Under the pieces are notes generated by a model. The model did no database searches. It was not told the DNA's origin and saw nothing but the letters and a program-made list of their open reading frames with translations. Made by a program: the position numbers and the translations under genes. From Dehalococcoidia bacterium (lineage in GTDB: Bacteria; Chloroflexota; Dehalococcoidia; Dehalococcoidales; UBA2162): a stretch of DNA of 57,681 nt. Positions 1-8,771 of the stretch are shown piece after piece. The stretch covers positions 1 to 57,681 of the forward strand of contig DUFA01000072.1 of the NCBI GenBank assembly GCA_011191975.1, read 5' to 3'. Numbering within the stretch: position 1 is the first letter of the stretch; every line of letters starts with the position of its first letter.

Positions 1-256
1 AAGCAAAGATTATCAGTTCAGAGTTGATAATGCTGCGACGGATATTAATGGAATCGTCAGCTGCGTTGGAACACTCGCCAGGAGTCTTGATCCAGCATCC
101 AAAACAGCCGATGCAGTAGCGGGTATCCAGATCACGGAGAGTATAAACGACAACCTTATGATTATATGATTCAAGGGACTCAGAGAGTATTTTCAGATAG
201 TTATCGAACTTGGTATTGGCAGAGTCTGGATTACCATTCAGAATAGTAACTCTCAT
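1..256 (-). CDS. Flavodoxin-fold NAD(P)H-dependent oxidoreductase, 3' part missing
   Basis: The first 85 codons of a minus-strand gene are present and the rest runs off the left edge. The N-terminus MRVTILNGNPD is the phosphate-binding start of the NADPH-dependent FMN reductase / flavodoxin-like family. Residues 48-54 read CIGCFGC, the Cys cluster found in the iron-sulfur flavoprotein-like members common in anaerobes. The expected role is FMN-dependent electron transfer or reduction of a small molecule in the cytoplasm; the substrate cannot be read. The start ATG at 256 has only a weak Shine-Dalgarno (AAAGTG). The family is clear; the specific function is not. Confidence 0.8.
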   Translation of the reverse strand, partial: MRVTILNGNPDSANTKFDNYLKILSESLESYNHKVVVYTLRDLDTRYCIGCFGCWIKTPGECSNAADDSINIRRSIINSELIIFA

Positions 257-416
257 CACTTTAGTTTATCAGTCTGTACCGTGAGATTCAAATTACCTTG
301 CCGGTTAACCACTATTTACTTTATACTCTTGGCATTGATAAAATGCAGAAATTGAGAGGAAATTCTTTTTCCGAACTGCAAATAATAATGAAGGACGGGA
401 GGTCTATAGATACTAA

Positions 417-1754
417 ATGGAAAAACCAGCAAATTGGTCCGAGTTATCATGGGAACAGAAAAGAGAGATAAGGTTCCAGGCGTGGCGGGATGCTGAGGGG
501 GTAAATTTCATTAATAATGAAGCTGAAGAATTATACAAGACAAGAGTAGAACGTTTCATTAAGGCTATCAAACTGGAGGAACCAGACCGCGTACCGGTTA
601 TGCTTCCGGTGCACGCATATCCTGCACAATATGGTGGATCGAATTTTCACGGGATGATGTATGACTACGAGAAAATGCGGGAATGCTGGATAAAATTCAT
701 GGATGATTTCGGCGATATGGATACATTCAGCGGACCGGGATTGATACCTTCCGGAATCATATCCGAGGCAATGTGTTCGAAAACAACGCTTCTTCCGGGA
801 ATCGGTTTGTCCGAGGATTCACCAACCAATCAGTTCGTTGAGGGTGAATATATGAGTCCTGACGAATACGATCTTCTGGAATTGGATGAATCCGATTTCA
901 ATATCAGGACGATGATGCCCCGCACTACAGGACTTTTCGAATCGTTCAGGAAACTTCCTCCGTTGCGTATGCTCCAGGGTGCGGCTTGGGTAGCTGCGTT
1001 AGCAGATTCTGATATACGAAAGACATTTCAAACATTAATGGATTTGAGTGATGAGTATATGAGATGGACAACGGCCAACCAGTCAATCAGGGAACTTGTA
1101 CTGTCGCGTGGCTATCCACCGTTAATGGGCGCCGGGCTTATGGCAGGGGCGCCGTTCGACTTTCTTGCCGATATGCTGAGGGGTACACGGGGAATAAGTC
1201 AGGACATGTTCCGTCGTCCCCAGAGGATCCATGATTTTATGGAACGTCGTCTGAAAATGAATCAGGCTGCTATTAAGGACTTTCCTATCACGATAAGCCC
1301 AATAGCCATGATGCCACTGCACAAGGGTGACGATATGTTCATGTCCGATAAGCAATTCGACGAATTCTACTGGCCAACGCTTAAAGCTACGTTCCTGGCG
1401 ATGATAGAAGAAGGTATTGTACCGATGCCGTTTGCCGAAGGAAGGTATACATTACGCCTGAAGCAGATTAATAACACACCTCCCAGCGGGGTTGTCTGGT
1501 ACTTCGACCAGACGGATATGAAACTGGCAAAGCAAACACTGAAAGACATTTGTTGCATAGCGGGAAACGTACCTTCATCGATGATTATGACCGGCACACC
1601 CGGAGAAGTTAAGGCAACATGCCGAAAATTGATAGAGACCTGTGCTCAGGGCGGAGGTTACATACTCGCTGCCGGTGCCAGTGTCGAAAAGGGTGATATC
1701 AACAACCTCAGAGCTATGATGGATTCCGCAAAGGAATACGGAACCTATAAATAG
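417..1754 (+). CDS. Uroporphyrinogen decarboxylase (UroD/MtaA/CmuA) family protein
   Basis: A 445-residue protein of the UroD superfamily, whose members are either haem-pathway decarboxylases or corrinoid-linked methyltransferases. The C-terminal part (CCIAGNVPSSMIMTGTPGEV, then a Cys/Gly-rich helix and GGYILAAGASVE) is typical of the family. Around residues 338-346, where MtaA-type methyltransferases carry the zinc HxC motif, the sequence reads PFAEGRYTL, so the zinc ligands of a methyl-transferring enzyme appear absent. It is longer than HemE (about 350 residues) and there are no haem genes nearby, so porphyrin synthesis is unlikely. The ATG at 417 follows GGGAGG at 397-402 with long spacing; an in-frame stop lies directly upstream. 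Confidence 0.85.
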   Translation: MEKPANWSELSWEQKREIRFQAWRDAEGVNFINNEAEELYKTRVERFIKAIKLEEPDRVPVMLPVHAYPAQYGGSNFHGMMYDYEKMRECWIKFMDDFGDMDTFSGPGLIPSGIISEAMCSKTTLLPGIGLSEDSPTNQFVEGEYMSPDEYDLLELDESDFNIRTMMPRTTGLFESFRKLPPLRMLQGAAWVAALADSDIRKTFQTLMDLSDEYMRWTTANQSIRELVLSRGYPPLMGAGLMAGAPFDFLADMLRGTRGISQDMFRRPQRIHDFMERRLKMNQAAIKDFPITISPIAMMPLHKGDDMFMSDKQFDEFYWPTLKATFLAMIEEGIVPMPFAEGRYTLRLKQINNTPPSGVVWYFDQTDMKLAKQTLKDICCIAGNVPSSMIMTGTPGEVKATCRKLIETCAQGGGYILAAGASVEKGDINNLRAMMDSAKEYGTYK

Positions 1755-1812
1755 ATTACATTAGTGACAAAACTGAAAGGAGACTCGATTTCGAGTCCCC
1801 TTCTGGTTGTCG

Positions 1813-2148
1813 TTAAGAACCAGAGTCTGACCATTTTTCGGCTAATGGTCCTGCCCACATTACCTTGTATTTTTGACCTTGTGATGATTTAACAAGCAGG
1901 ATTATCCACAGGATAAAGGCCAGAACCGACAGCAGGATTCTTACTATGAGGCCGAGAACGGGAATCCAGCCGAGTATCACACCAACCGCGGTTAAAGCAC
2001 CGAAAACGATAATTGACTGAAATGCGTGGAATCGTACATACTTGTTGTTCGGTTCCAGGATCAGGAAAACGATACCGCTTATCCAGCCAAAAATATAGGA
2101 TAGCATTCCGGCAATTTTCTCATCCAGACCTGTTGAAGTGTCTGCCAT
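1813..2148 (-). CDS. DUF4870-type small membrane protein
   Basis: A 111-residue integral membrane protein with three hydrophobic stretches (about residues 15-33, 45-65 and 68-92) and a polar C-terminus. The pattern of an early YIFGWISG segment, a polar NNKYVRFHAFQS turn and two more helices matches the DUF4870 / Tic20-like family. No enzymatic motif is visible and the role is unknown. It lies tail-to-tail with the UroD-family gene and has a good ribosome binding site (GGGAGGTAATT) before ATG 2148. Confidence 0.8.
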   Translation of the reverse strand: MADTSTGLDEKIAGMLSYIFGWISGIVFLILEPNNKYVRFHAFQSIIVFGALTAVGVILGWIPVLGLIVRILLSVLAFILWIILLVKSSQGQKYKVMWAGPLAEKWSDSGS

Positions 2149-2223
2149 AATTACCTCCCGGTTGTTTATTTTGAATAAGGGTATAACAGGCGAACTTAAT
2201 AGTCAATAGCAGGATGGGTACTA

Positions 2224-2751
2224 TTACATTCCGTCGAGAATTTCCTTTAATGTTTTCAGATTAACAACATCCTCAAGATTGTACCGCAGGAGTGTCTCAA
2301 GCGCTTCCATGTCGGCGGAGTGGAGATATCTGTACCAGAGTCGAATTGCCTCAAATCCATCGACTCCTTCTGATTCGCGACTGATGCCAAGTTGCTTTTC
2401 AACGCCTTTCAATCCGCCTTTTAAGTTATTCCTCCAGCACTGGAACATAAGGTCGCAATGATCATACATCTCAGCAAGATTGATTCCAAGATGCTGATAG
2501 ATAAAAGGCAGGTCGAAACGGGCACCATTATACGTATAAATAGTGTCCACTCCTTCAAGGGTAGCGAGAACTTCCGTCCTGGTAATATCTTTACCGACAA
2601 GCTGGACAGACCGGGATTCCATACCCGAACAGATATGGAAGCCTATTACCGTAATTTCGCTTACCCACGGGGAAAGCCCGGTTGTTTCTATATCGATGAA
2701 TGCTTCGACCGGTGAATCCAAGATGTATACTCCGGAGTCTGTTTTAGACAT
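2224..2751 (-). CDS. Ribonuclease H-like DEDDy 3'-5' exonuclease domain protein (YprB-like)
   Basis: A 175-residue stand-alone exonuclease domain. ExoI is FIDIETTG (D20 and E22), ExoII is YTYNGARFDLPF near residues 94-105, and ExoIII reads YNLEDVVNL, which gives the YxxxD signature of DEDDy nucleases. This architecture matches the predicted 3'-5' exonuclease YprB family, here without the C-terminal TPR region seen in some members. Whether it acts on DNA or RNA is not visible. No good Shine-Dalgarno precedes ATG 2751. Confidence 0.8.
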   Translation of the reverse strand: MSKTDSGVYILDSPVEAFIDIETTGLSPWVSEITVIGFHICSGMESRSVQLVGKDITRTEVLATLEGVDTIYTYNGARFDLPFIYQHLGINLAEMYDHCDLMFQCWRNNLKGGLKGVEKQLGISRESEGVDGFEAIRLWYRYLHSADMEALETLLRYNLEDVVNLKTLKEILDGM

Positions 2752-2859
2752 TATACACTACAGCGAAGAAGAACATAAGTTAAAACAAAATGAACGGTAT
2801 CTGGTATACTGTAAAGATATCTGCAACTATTTGAATAACTACTCAGGTGAGGTGGAATA

Positions 2860-3285
2860 ATGGCCGTAGATGGTACCTACAATGTTGAAGTGTCGATGCC
2901 AGAAGGGAAACGCCCTTTGTCGATTACTCTGAAAACCGAAGGTAACGTACTAAGCGGAAGTGTCAATGGACCATTCGGTAAACATGCTTTCGGCGATGGT
3001 AAAGTGAAAGGAAATGATGTGTCCTGGAAGGTAGTGCTTACACCCGAATCGGTTAATGCAGGTGAAGATGATGATTCCGAGGGCGGCTTTTTCAAGAAAC
3101 TTGGTAGCTTTATTTCAGATTCTCTCTCGGAATTCATTATGGAGCCCCCTCATGCGGATATCAGGTCAGATACTGAACTACCGGTCGAATTCACCGCGGC
3201 GATAGCAGGCGACGAGATTTCGGGTGAAATGAAGTTCGGGGATTACGCCACCGGGGTTTTCAAGGGCATTCGTTTACAGGAATAA
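2860..3285 (+). CDS. Hypothetical protein, beta-rich
   Basis: A 141-residue protein I do not recognise by name. It has no signal peptide or membrane segment. The N-terminal half alternates short strands with turns (GTYNVEV, LSITLKTEG, GSVNGPFG, GDGKVKGNDVSWK) and the C-terminus repeats the style (EFTAAIAGDEISGEMKFG). Together they suggest a small beta barrel or lipocalin-like sheet, with an acidic Asp/Glu stretch and a helix in the middle. The start ATG has a strong GAGGTGG ribosome binding site. It diverges from the exonuclease gene. Confidence 0.6.
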   Translation: MAVDGTYNVEVSMPEGKRPLSITLKTEGNVLSGSVNGPFGKHAFGDGKVKGNDVSWKVVLTPESVNAGEDDDSEGGFFKKLGSFISDSLSEFIMEPPHADIRSDTELPVEFTAAIAGDEISGEMKFGDYATGVFKGIRLQE

Positions 3286-3352
3286 CCAGTGACAACCGGG
3301 AAATAGCTGGTTTGTATTGGTTAACCGCGTTATTATAGAATAACGTATTACT

Positions 3353-4063
3353 ATGACTGAACAGGTACATGTACTGGTAACCACCCCACATCCGGATGAC
3401 GCAGAAACTCGTTTTGCAGGTTCGGTAGCCAAATGGACTCGTGAAGGGAAAAATGTTGTCTATATCGTAATAAGTAATGGCGATAAAGGCACCAACGATC
3501 CGGCAATAAGTCCCAAAGAATTAGCTGCAACAAGAGAAAAAGAACAACTGGCTGCCGCAGAGGTACTTGGAGTAAAGGAAGTTATATTTCTTAGATACCC
3601 CGACCAGGGACTGGAAAATACTCCCGAGTTGAGGAAAGATATCGTTCGGCAGATCAGGATTTTCAAGCCGGATACCGTGGTAACCGTCGATCCTCATGGC
3701 AGATACATGGATCACAGGGATCACAGGATTGTGGGGTACGCAACTGTCGAAGCGGTGTATCCTGCTGCCGAAAGTGCCTACGCTTTCCCAGAATTACTCG
3801 ATGAAGGGCTGAAACCTCATCGTGTCACAGAGATGCTATTCAGTGGGAGAATGCAGCACAACTATTTTGAAGATATCAGCGACACCATTGATATCAAGGT
3901 ATCAGCAATTAAATGCCACCGGAGCCAGGTGGGAAACAGACCGGATTTCGGAGAGATGTTGAAAAATGCAGCTAGGACGAATGCCCGGGATCTGGATATT
4001 GAATATGCCGAAGGGTTCCATCGCGAGATAATCAATTGGAAACCCTTTTCTTATTCCATCTAA
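3353..4063 (+). CDS. PIG-L family deacetylase (LmbE-like)
   Basis: A 236-residue zinc-dependent amide hydrolase of the PIG-L/LmbE family, which removes acetyl groups from N-acetylglucosamine-type or mycothiol/bacillithiol-type conjugates. The zinc-binding N-terminal motif is PHPDD (about residues 12-16), where His and the second Asp are metal and catalytic residues. The third ligand lies in MDHRDHRIVG near residue 122. The length is normal for the family. The natural substrate cannot be deduced from the neighbours. No Shine-Dalgarno is visible before ATG 3353, while an AT-rich -10-like stretch lies just upstream, so a leaderless transcript is possible. Confidence 0.88.
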   Translation: MTEQVHVLVTTPHPDDAETRFAGSVAKWTREGKNVVYIVISNGDKGTNDPAISPKELAATREKEQLAAAEVLGVKEVIFLRYPDQGLENTPELRKDIVRQIRIFKPDTVVTVDPHGRYMDHRDHRIVGYATVEAVYPAAESAYAFPELLDEGLKPHRVTEMLFSGRMQHNYFEDISDTIDIKVSAIKCHRSQVGNRPDFGEMLKNAARTNARDLDIEYAEGFHREIINWKPFSYSI

Positions 4064-4129
4064 AGATTAATATGTGAAAGGAGAAGCTGTACTCGATATT
4101 GAACATTGAGTGCGCATAATAAGCAGGTT

Positions 4130-4600
4130 ATGAAATATTCAGAACCACCCGAGATCATAATCGATACTACTAAAGAATATACAGCGACCATCGAAACGGA
4201 GAAAGGAAATCTCGTACTGGACCTGTTTACCAAGGACGTACCGAAAACGGTGAACAACTTTATTTTCCTGGCCAGGGAAGGGTATTACGACGGAGTAACA
4301 TTTCACCGTGTCATCCCGGATTTCATGGCCCAGGGCGGTGACCCCACAGGCACAGGTACCGGCGGACCTGGTTATACTTTCGAAGATGAATTCACCGGTC
4401 ACAAGCACGGAACCGGATCACTTTCAATGGCGAACGCCGGCCCGAATACCAACGGCTCGCAATTCTTCATTACATATTCTCCACAACCTCACTTGAACAA
4501 CCGTCATTCCGTCTTCGGTCAGCTGATCAAGGGGATGGATGTCCTGAAACAGATCAGTAACGGTGATGTCATGATTAAGATTACTATTGAGGAAACATAA
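4130..4600 (+). CDS. Cyclophilin-type peptidyl-prolyl cis-trans isomerase
   Basis: A cytoplasmic single-domain cyclophilin of about 156 residues, with no signal peptide. Conserved pieces are [35 protein letters not shown] (catalytic Arg in FHR) and NGSQFFIT. The position of the cyclosporin-binding Trp reads [10 protein letters not shown] instead, as in many bacterial enzymes. It catalyses proline isomerisation during protein folding. The open frame can begin at TTG 4106, but the only nearby ribosome-binding sequence (AAAGGAG at 4077-4083) is 22 bases away from it. ATG 4130 gives the normal family start and is preferred. Confidence 0.9.
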   Translation: MKYSEPPEIIIDTTKEYTATIETEKGNLVLDLFTKDVPKTVNNFIFLAREGYYDGVTFHRVIPDFMAQGGDPTGTGTGGPGYTFEDEFTGHKHGTGSLSMANAGPNTNGSQFFITYSPQPHLNNRHSVFGQLIKGMDVLKQISNGDVMIKITIEET

Positions 4601-4648
4601 TCACTTAAACTGAATGAAATCGGAAGACGGCTATTCTTTGTAGTTTTA

Positions 4649-4678
4649 TTGACATCATCTATTATCCGGTTTTATTAT
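4649..4678 (+). promoter_or_regulatory. Sigma-70 promoter for the VOC-family gene
   Basis: TTGACA at 4649-4654 and TATTAT at 4673-4678 are separated by 18 bases, upstream of the gene starting at 4716. The -35 box is a perfect match and the -10 box matches 5 of 6 positions. Confidence 0.6.
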
Positions 4679-4715
4679 GGGTCAACCATAGAAATAAGGG
4701 CAGGAGGTGACAAGG

Positions 4716-5084
4716 ATGCCAAAATACTGGTTCGATCATATACATTTAAAAAGTACTGACGCCGTTAAAACGGCTGAGTTTTACGAGAAAATGTTCGGGG
4801 CGAAAGTTATCAGCAAGAGAGAGTTCGGTGAAGGCAGGGCAATGGTCAGCCTGGACCTGGAGGGAACCACTATATTAATTGACCCGCCTAGAGAAGGGAC
4901 AGTTCAAAACGGACTCGACCATTTCGGTATACAGACAGACGACCTGAAAACTGCAATAGAAGAACTGAAAGTCAAGGGAGTTACTTTTACTCAGGATTAC
5001 CGGGAGGTTAATCCCACCTTCAAAATGTCGTTTCTTACCGCTCCTGAGAACGTACAGATAGAGTTGCAGGAAGGGACGATATAA
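4716..5084 (+). CDS. VOC (glyoxalase/bleomycin resistance/dioxygenase) family protein
   Basis: A 122-residue single-unit vicinal-oxygen-chelate protein with two beta-alpha-beta-beta-beta halves. The likely metal ligands are His in FDHIHLK (first half), His in GLDHFGIQTDD (second half) and the terminal Glu in NVQIELQE. This is the methylmalonyl-CoA epimerase/glyoxalase-like layout, but the reaction is not determined by sequence. A GTG at 4707 extends the frame, but GTG 4707 lies inside the Shine-Dalgarno GGAGG (4703-4707), so ATG 4716 with 8-base spacing is the real start. Confidence 0.85.
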   Translation: MPKYWFDHIHLKSTDAVKTAEFYEKMFGAKVISKREFGEGRAMVSLDLEGTTILIDPPREGTVQNGLDHFGIQTDDLKTAIEELKVKGVTFTQDYREVNPTFKMSFLTAPENVQIELQEGTI

Positions 5085-5109
5085 GTATTCACTACGACAA
5101 GAATTTGCT

Positions 5110-5736
5110 ATGAATGAAGTCGTTAGTTCAATAATAGCTATAGTGTGCGCCTATCTTCTAGGTTCTCTGCCTTTTGCCTATATCATTACCAGAAGGATCA
5201 AAGGCGAGGATATACGGGAAGTCGGTACGCGGAACATGGGCGCGATGAATACCATCTATCGGGTAGGGTTCGGCTGGGGACTGCTGGTTCTGTTGCTGGA
5301 TATGGCAAAGGGTGCGCTGGCAATCCTGGTGGCGAGATGGCTTGATACACCGGAAAATATCGAACTCGCTGCAGCCGGAGTGTCTGTTATAGGGCATATG
5401 TTCCCGGTATTTTTAAAATTCAGAGGAGGAAAAGGCGGAGCGACAGCCGTAGGTATTTTAGCATTATTGATGCCGAAAGCAATTCCTTTGGCAGTCGGTA
5501 TATTCATCCTGGCTTTACTACTTACCCGATACCCGACATTCAGCTACGCGCTTGCATTGTTATGTGCGCCATTCGTGGCCTGGCTGGGATATGAGTCCGG
5601 TAAATGGGTGCTGTTTTCAGTCATTCTCCTGCTGATGGTCCTTTTACGTTATCTACCGAGATTACTCGAGATGCGTTCCACCGGCGGTAACTGGAAGAGG
5701 GTTTTTATCCGTAAAGGCCTGAAAGACAGGTTCTGA
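5110..5736 (+). CDS. plsY: Glycerol-3-phosphate acyltransferase PlsY
   Basis: A 208-residue multi-pass inner-membrane enzyme that transfers the acyl group of acyl-phosphate to glycerol-3-phosphate, the first step of phospholipid synthesis. Three conserved loops are visible: GSLPFAYIITR followed by the VGTRNMGAMNT region, HMFPVFLKFRGGKGGATAVG (the hallmark PlsY loop), and a polar loop near the C-terminus. About five membrane helices are predicted. The length is standard. The gene follows the VOC gene by 25 bases and may share its transcript. Confidence 0.95.
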   Translation: MNEVVSSIIAIVCAYLLGSLPFAYIITRRIKGEDIREVGTRNMGAMNTIYRVGFGWGLLVLLLDMAKGALAILVARWLDTPENIELAAAGVSVIGHMFPVFLKFRGGKGGATAVGILALLMPKAIPLAVGIFILALLLTRYPTFSYALALLCAPFVAWLGYESGKWVLFSVILLLMVLLRYLPRLLEMRSTGGNWKRVFIRKGLKDRF

Positions 5737-5739
5737 CAC

Positions 5740-6102
5740 TTATATGATTACCATTATCGGACGGTAGCCTTTTCTTTTACCAATTTTGGCGTTCTGCGGC
5801 TCCATTTCTTTAATCCCATCAGGACACATAGCCAAGTTCCAGGCATGCAGACCGTTCGGCGTTTTTCCGAAGATAAGACCGACACTGTTTTCTTTCCGTT
5901 CGCTGGCGGCTGCTTTAAATAGCAGTGCGGCATCATCGCAGTCGGCAATATCCTTGATATATTCGAATTTATCACTAATTTCTACGGCTATTTGATTCAG
6001 TATATCTGTTGAAATTGGCGTGTATTCTTTATCCAGGATCAACACGAGTGGGGTTTTACATGTCCAGGCCACTTTCAGGTAAGTCTTGAATCCCGTAAGC
6101 AT
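5740..6102 (-). CDS. Agglutinin-C / MOA-related papain-like domain protein (putative)
   Basis: A 120-residue soluble protein. The segment CDDAALLFKAAASE followed after about 20 residues by GLHAWNLAM resembles the CDD(x)A..FK...HA(W/V)N pattern of bacterial proteins named lectin MOA-related (agglutinin C-terminal, papain-like fold), where Cys, His and Asn would form a catalytic triad. The N-terminal VLILDKEYTPIST also fits that family's LDxxY start. This assignment rests on recalled motif patterns, not a search. The gene is convergent with plsY and only 3 bases separate their ends. A good Shine-Dalgarno (GAGGTGAC) precedes ATG 6102. Confidence 0.5.
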   Translation of the reverse strand: MLTGFKTYLKVAWTCKTPLVLILDKEYTPISTDILNQIAVEISDKFEYIKDIADCDDAALLFKAAASERKENSVGLIFGKTPNGLHAWNLAMCPDGIKEMEPQNAKIGKRKGYRPIMVII

Positions 6103-6230
6103 ATTGTCACCTCTCAGATCTTAATTAGGTTACTCATTTATACCATTGAATCTCACGAATGTTTCAAGATATACTACGGTGGCAGTGATCTGTCAATATC
6201 AAAATTGTATTTTACATAAGGAGTAATGTG

Positions 6231-7838
6231 ATGGAGGATAAGTATATTCTTAAAGAGCTTTGTCGGTACACGATAGGCACCTATGCGGACGTTATATACA
6301 GGAATGCATTGCTTCATCCGGATAGAGAAGCATTTATCTATAAATCCAGACGCATCACTTTCTCCGAGTACAATACCAGAGTGAACAGCCTTATAAACTC
6401 ACTTCGTAAAATGGGAGTCAGGAAAGGTGATGTCATAGGCATTCTTTCATATAACTGTCTTGAATATGCAGATTTCTTTGGCGCTGCCTGGAAGGGTGGT
6501 TATATTGCTTCGCCGTTTAACTTCCGGCTGCAGGCAAGCGAACTCGAATACCTGATAAATTACTCGGAAACCAATACTCTACTGGTAGGCCCGGAGTTCT
6601 TCGATACGGTTGAATCCCTCAAAGGAAAATTAAAGAATGTCAGGAATTACATCTCGATTGAGGGAACTGCCGGGGATATGACGAATATCGATGATATATT
6701 TGAAAATGAGTCTGTAGGAGAACCGGATATTCAGGTAGACGAGGAAGACGCTCTGGCTATTGTCTATACAAGCGGTACAACCGGATTACCACGCGGGGCG
6801 CTGTATACGCAAAGCCGGTTTATGGATAACACCAAGAATCTGGTAATGGAAATGGGACTACAGCCCGGTGATAAGCATATACAGATAATGCCTCTCTTTC
6901 ATATCGGAGGAATACACCACTTCAGAGCATTTCTCTATATTGCCGGTAGTAATGTGATTATGCACCAGAGATCGTTCGACCCGGCAGCGACTCTCCAGGT
7001 AATCCAGGATGAGAAGGCCACCGATATAGACATTGTGGCTACTCACCTGGTTGCGATGCTTGCTGTGCCTGATAAGGAAAAATATGATATAAGCAGTCTG
7101 AAAAGGATGTGGTACGCGGCATCCCCCATGCCTGTCGAGGTACTGAAAAAGGGTATTGAGACATGGGGACCTATCTTCGCCCAGGGCTACGGGCAGACAG
7201 AAACCGGACCTGAAATATCGGACCTTACAAGAGAAGATGGCAAGGTTATCGACAGGTCTCCTGAAGAACAGAAAATTCTGGCTTCGGCGGGACGACCCAG
7301 TTATGGCGTGCATGTCAGGATTGTCGATCAGGATAACAAGGATGTTGCTCCGGGAGAAATGGGGGAGATAATCGTCCAGAGTAAACACCTGATGGTGGAG
7401 TACTGGAATAGGCTGGATGATACCAAAGAAACACTCATCGACGGTTGGGTCTATACCGGTGATGTCGGTTATTATGATAACAGGGGTTACGTATACATCG
7501 TTGACAGGCGTAAGGATATGATCGTTTCCGGCGGAGAGAATATTTATCCGCGAGAGGTAGAAGAAGTCCTCTATGGCCATCCTGCAGTCAGAGAAGCAGC
7601 GGTAATTGGCATACCGGACTCCTATTGGGTTGAAAAGGTCCACGCCGTAATTAGTCTTAAAGAAGGCGTGACGGCTACTGAAGGTGAAATAATCACTTTC
7701 TGTAAGGATAAACTCGCCAGGTATAAGGCTCCGAAATCGGTTGAGTTCACCGAGTCCATCCCGAAGAATCCCTCGGGGAAGATTCTCAAGAGAGAATTAA
7801 GAGATAAATACTGGGAAGGCTCGGACAGGAAGGTATAA
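6231..7838 (+). CDS. AMP-dependent acyl-CoA synthetase/ligase (ANL family)
   Basis: A 535-residue adenylate-forming enzyme that activates a carboxylic acid with ATP and joins it to CoA. The P-loop-like A3 motif IVYTSGTTGLPRG lies near residues 177-190, A5 is QGYGQTETGPE, A7 includes WVYTGDVG, A8 is YIVDRRKDMIVSGGENIYPREVEE, and the catalytic Lys of A10 sits in PKNPSGKILKRELR. Fatty or aromatic acids are likely substrates, but the specificity is not readable. Two starts compete: GTG 6228 and ATG 6231. AAGGAG at 6218-6223 gives 7-base spacing to the ATG, which I prefer. Confidence 0.92.
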   Translation: MEDKYILKELCRYTIGTYADVIYRNALLHPDREAFIYKSRRITFSEYNTRVNSLINSLRKMGVRKGDVIGILSYNCLEYADFFGAAWKGGYIASPFNFRLQASELEYLINYSETNTLLVGPEFFDTVESLKGKLKNVRNYISIEGTAGDMTNIDDIFENESVGEPDIQVDEEDALAIVYTSGTTGLPRGALYTQSRFMDNTKNLVMEMGLQPGDKHIQIMPLFHIGGIHHFRAFLYIAGSNVIMHQRSFDPAATLQVIQDEKATDIDIVATHLVAMLAVPDKEKYDISSLKRMWYAASPMPVEVLKKGIETWGPIFAQGYGQTETGPEISDLTREDGKVIDRSPEEQKILASAGRPSYGVHVRIVDQDNKDVAPGEMGEIIVQSKHLMVEYWNRLDDTKETLIDGWVYTGDVGYYDNRGYVYIVDRRKDMIVSGGENIYPREVEEVLYGHPAVREAAVIGIPDSYWVEKVHAVISLKEGVTATEGEIITFCKDKLARYKAPKSVEFTESIPKNPSGKILKRELRDKYWEGSDRKV

Positions 7839-7874
7839 GACTCAGCTCGGATCGTTTCAAGATGTACTGAAGAA

Positions 7875-8510
7875 TTAGACCATTGCCAGTGGCTGGAAGA
7901 GTAAGAATACGAGAAGGGTAGCGAGAAAAGCACCACTGATTGTCTGAGTCAATGAGTGGCATTCAAGCTCGATTCTGGACCATGCAGTCAGGGGAACCAG
8001 GGCGACTGCTCCAGCCGCAATCCAACCGTACAACATGACCAGTATTGTAGCCGAAGCTGCTACTATGGCCGTATGGAGGCTGATTTTCCACCAGAGGTTA
8101 ATAAATGCAAATACAAATGCGGTTGATACACCCGTAATGAATCCTGCTACCAGTATATCAGGAGCTCCGAGGAGCGCGAGTGTGATGCAGCCTGCGGTAG
8201 CACTTAAACACCCGATAACATAGATCCTGGTTCTCTGTTCGCGAGCTGCAATGAAGAAGTTATCGAGTTTTCCCTGCCTGAGTAGGTAAACGATTACAAG
8301 GAAAACTGGCATTATACCGAGCCCCGTCGATATTGAAGCCCATTTGATAGCCTCAGACGTGCTGGCTGTTGAGTTAAAGGAGAATAGTATGATGAGGGCA
8401 AGACACAGCAGGAAAGGATTAAGAATGTTTGACGTGAGATTCGCAATCCGCTGCCGCTTCCCCGAAGGCTTATTGATAGGCTCGTGGTCAAAGGTGTTGG
8501 AATCAATCAT
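7875..8510 (-). CDS. PAP2-like membrane protein with degenerate active site
   Basis: A 211-residue protein with about six membrane helices. Two short motifs match type-2 phosphatidic acid phosphatases: SLHTA (in place of PSGH) near residue 140 and SRIELECHSLTQTISGA near residue 180, which follows the SRxxxxxHxxxDxxxG pattern except that Asp is Gln. The distal His and Arg are kept. The conserved first motif (KxxxxxxRP) is not visible. It could be an inactive or altered lipid phosphatase, or a prenyl-lipid binding relative. The gene converges on the acyl-CoA synthetase gene and diverges from the lipid kinase gene. Confidence 0.6.
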   Translation of the reverse strand: MIDSNTFDHEPINKPSGKRQRIANLTSNILNPFLLCLALIILFSFNSTASTSEAIKWASISTGLGIMPVFLVIVYLLRQGKLDNFFIAAREQRTRIYVIGCLSATAGCITLALLGAPDILVAGFITGVSTAFVFAFINLWWKISLHTAIVAASATILVMLYGWIAAGAVALVPLTAWSRIELECHSLTQTISGAFLATLLVFLLFQPLAMV

Positions 8511-8655
8511 GCTATTCTATTGTAACTTATTTGTAGAAATAATCACAGTTTGAGAGATTATATCCATAGTGAATACCTTCCAGGGGTGTTTTTTTTCTAC
8601 ATCAATAACCTGTTTTTAACCAGTATTGCGTCAAATTAAACTGTTAACGAAAACC

Positions 8656-8684
8656 TTGATTATTCAGTATGAATTAATTAGAAT
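8656..8684 (+). promoter_or_regulatory. Putative promoter for the lipid kinase gene
   Basis: TTGATT (8656-8661) and TAGAAT (8679-8684) are spaced by 17 bases in the AT-rich region upstream of the lipid kinase. The -10 box matches 5 of 6 consensus positions. Confidence 0.4.
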
Positions 8685-8771
8685 ATAAAACCTCTCATAC
8701 AAACCAGTGACTGAAGGATAGAATCTTGTAGCCGGATGGATACAAGATTATTGGAGAGTATATATACGGAA

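Noticed and set aside
4106-4129. TTG start for the cyclophilin gene
   Set aside because: The nearest ribosome binding site is 22 bases away and the extra eight residues do not belong to the family. ATG 4130 preferred.
6858-7643. 261-codon minus-strand frame opposite the acyl-CoA synthetase
   Set aside because: It lies entirely within the strongly conserved synthetase gene and has no family motif.
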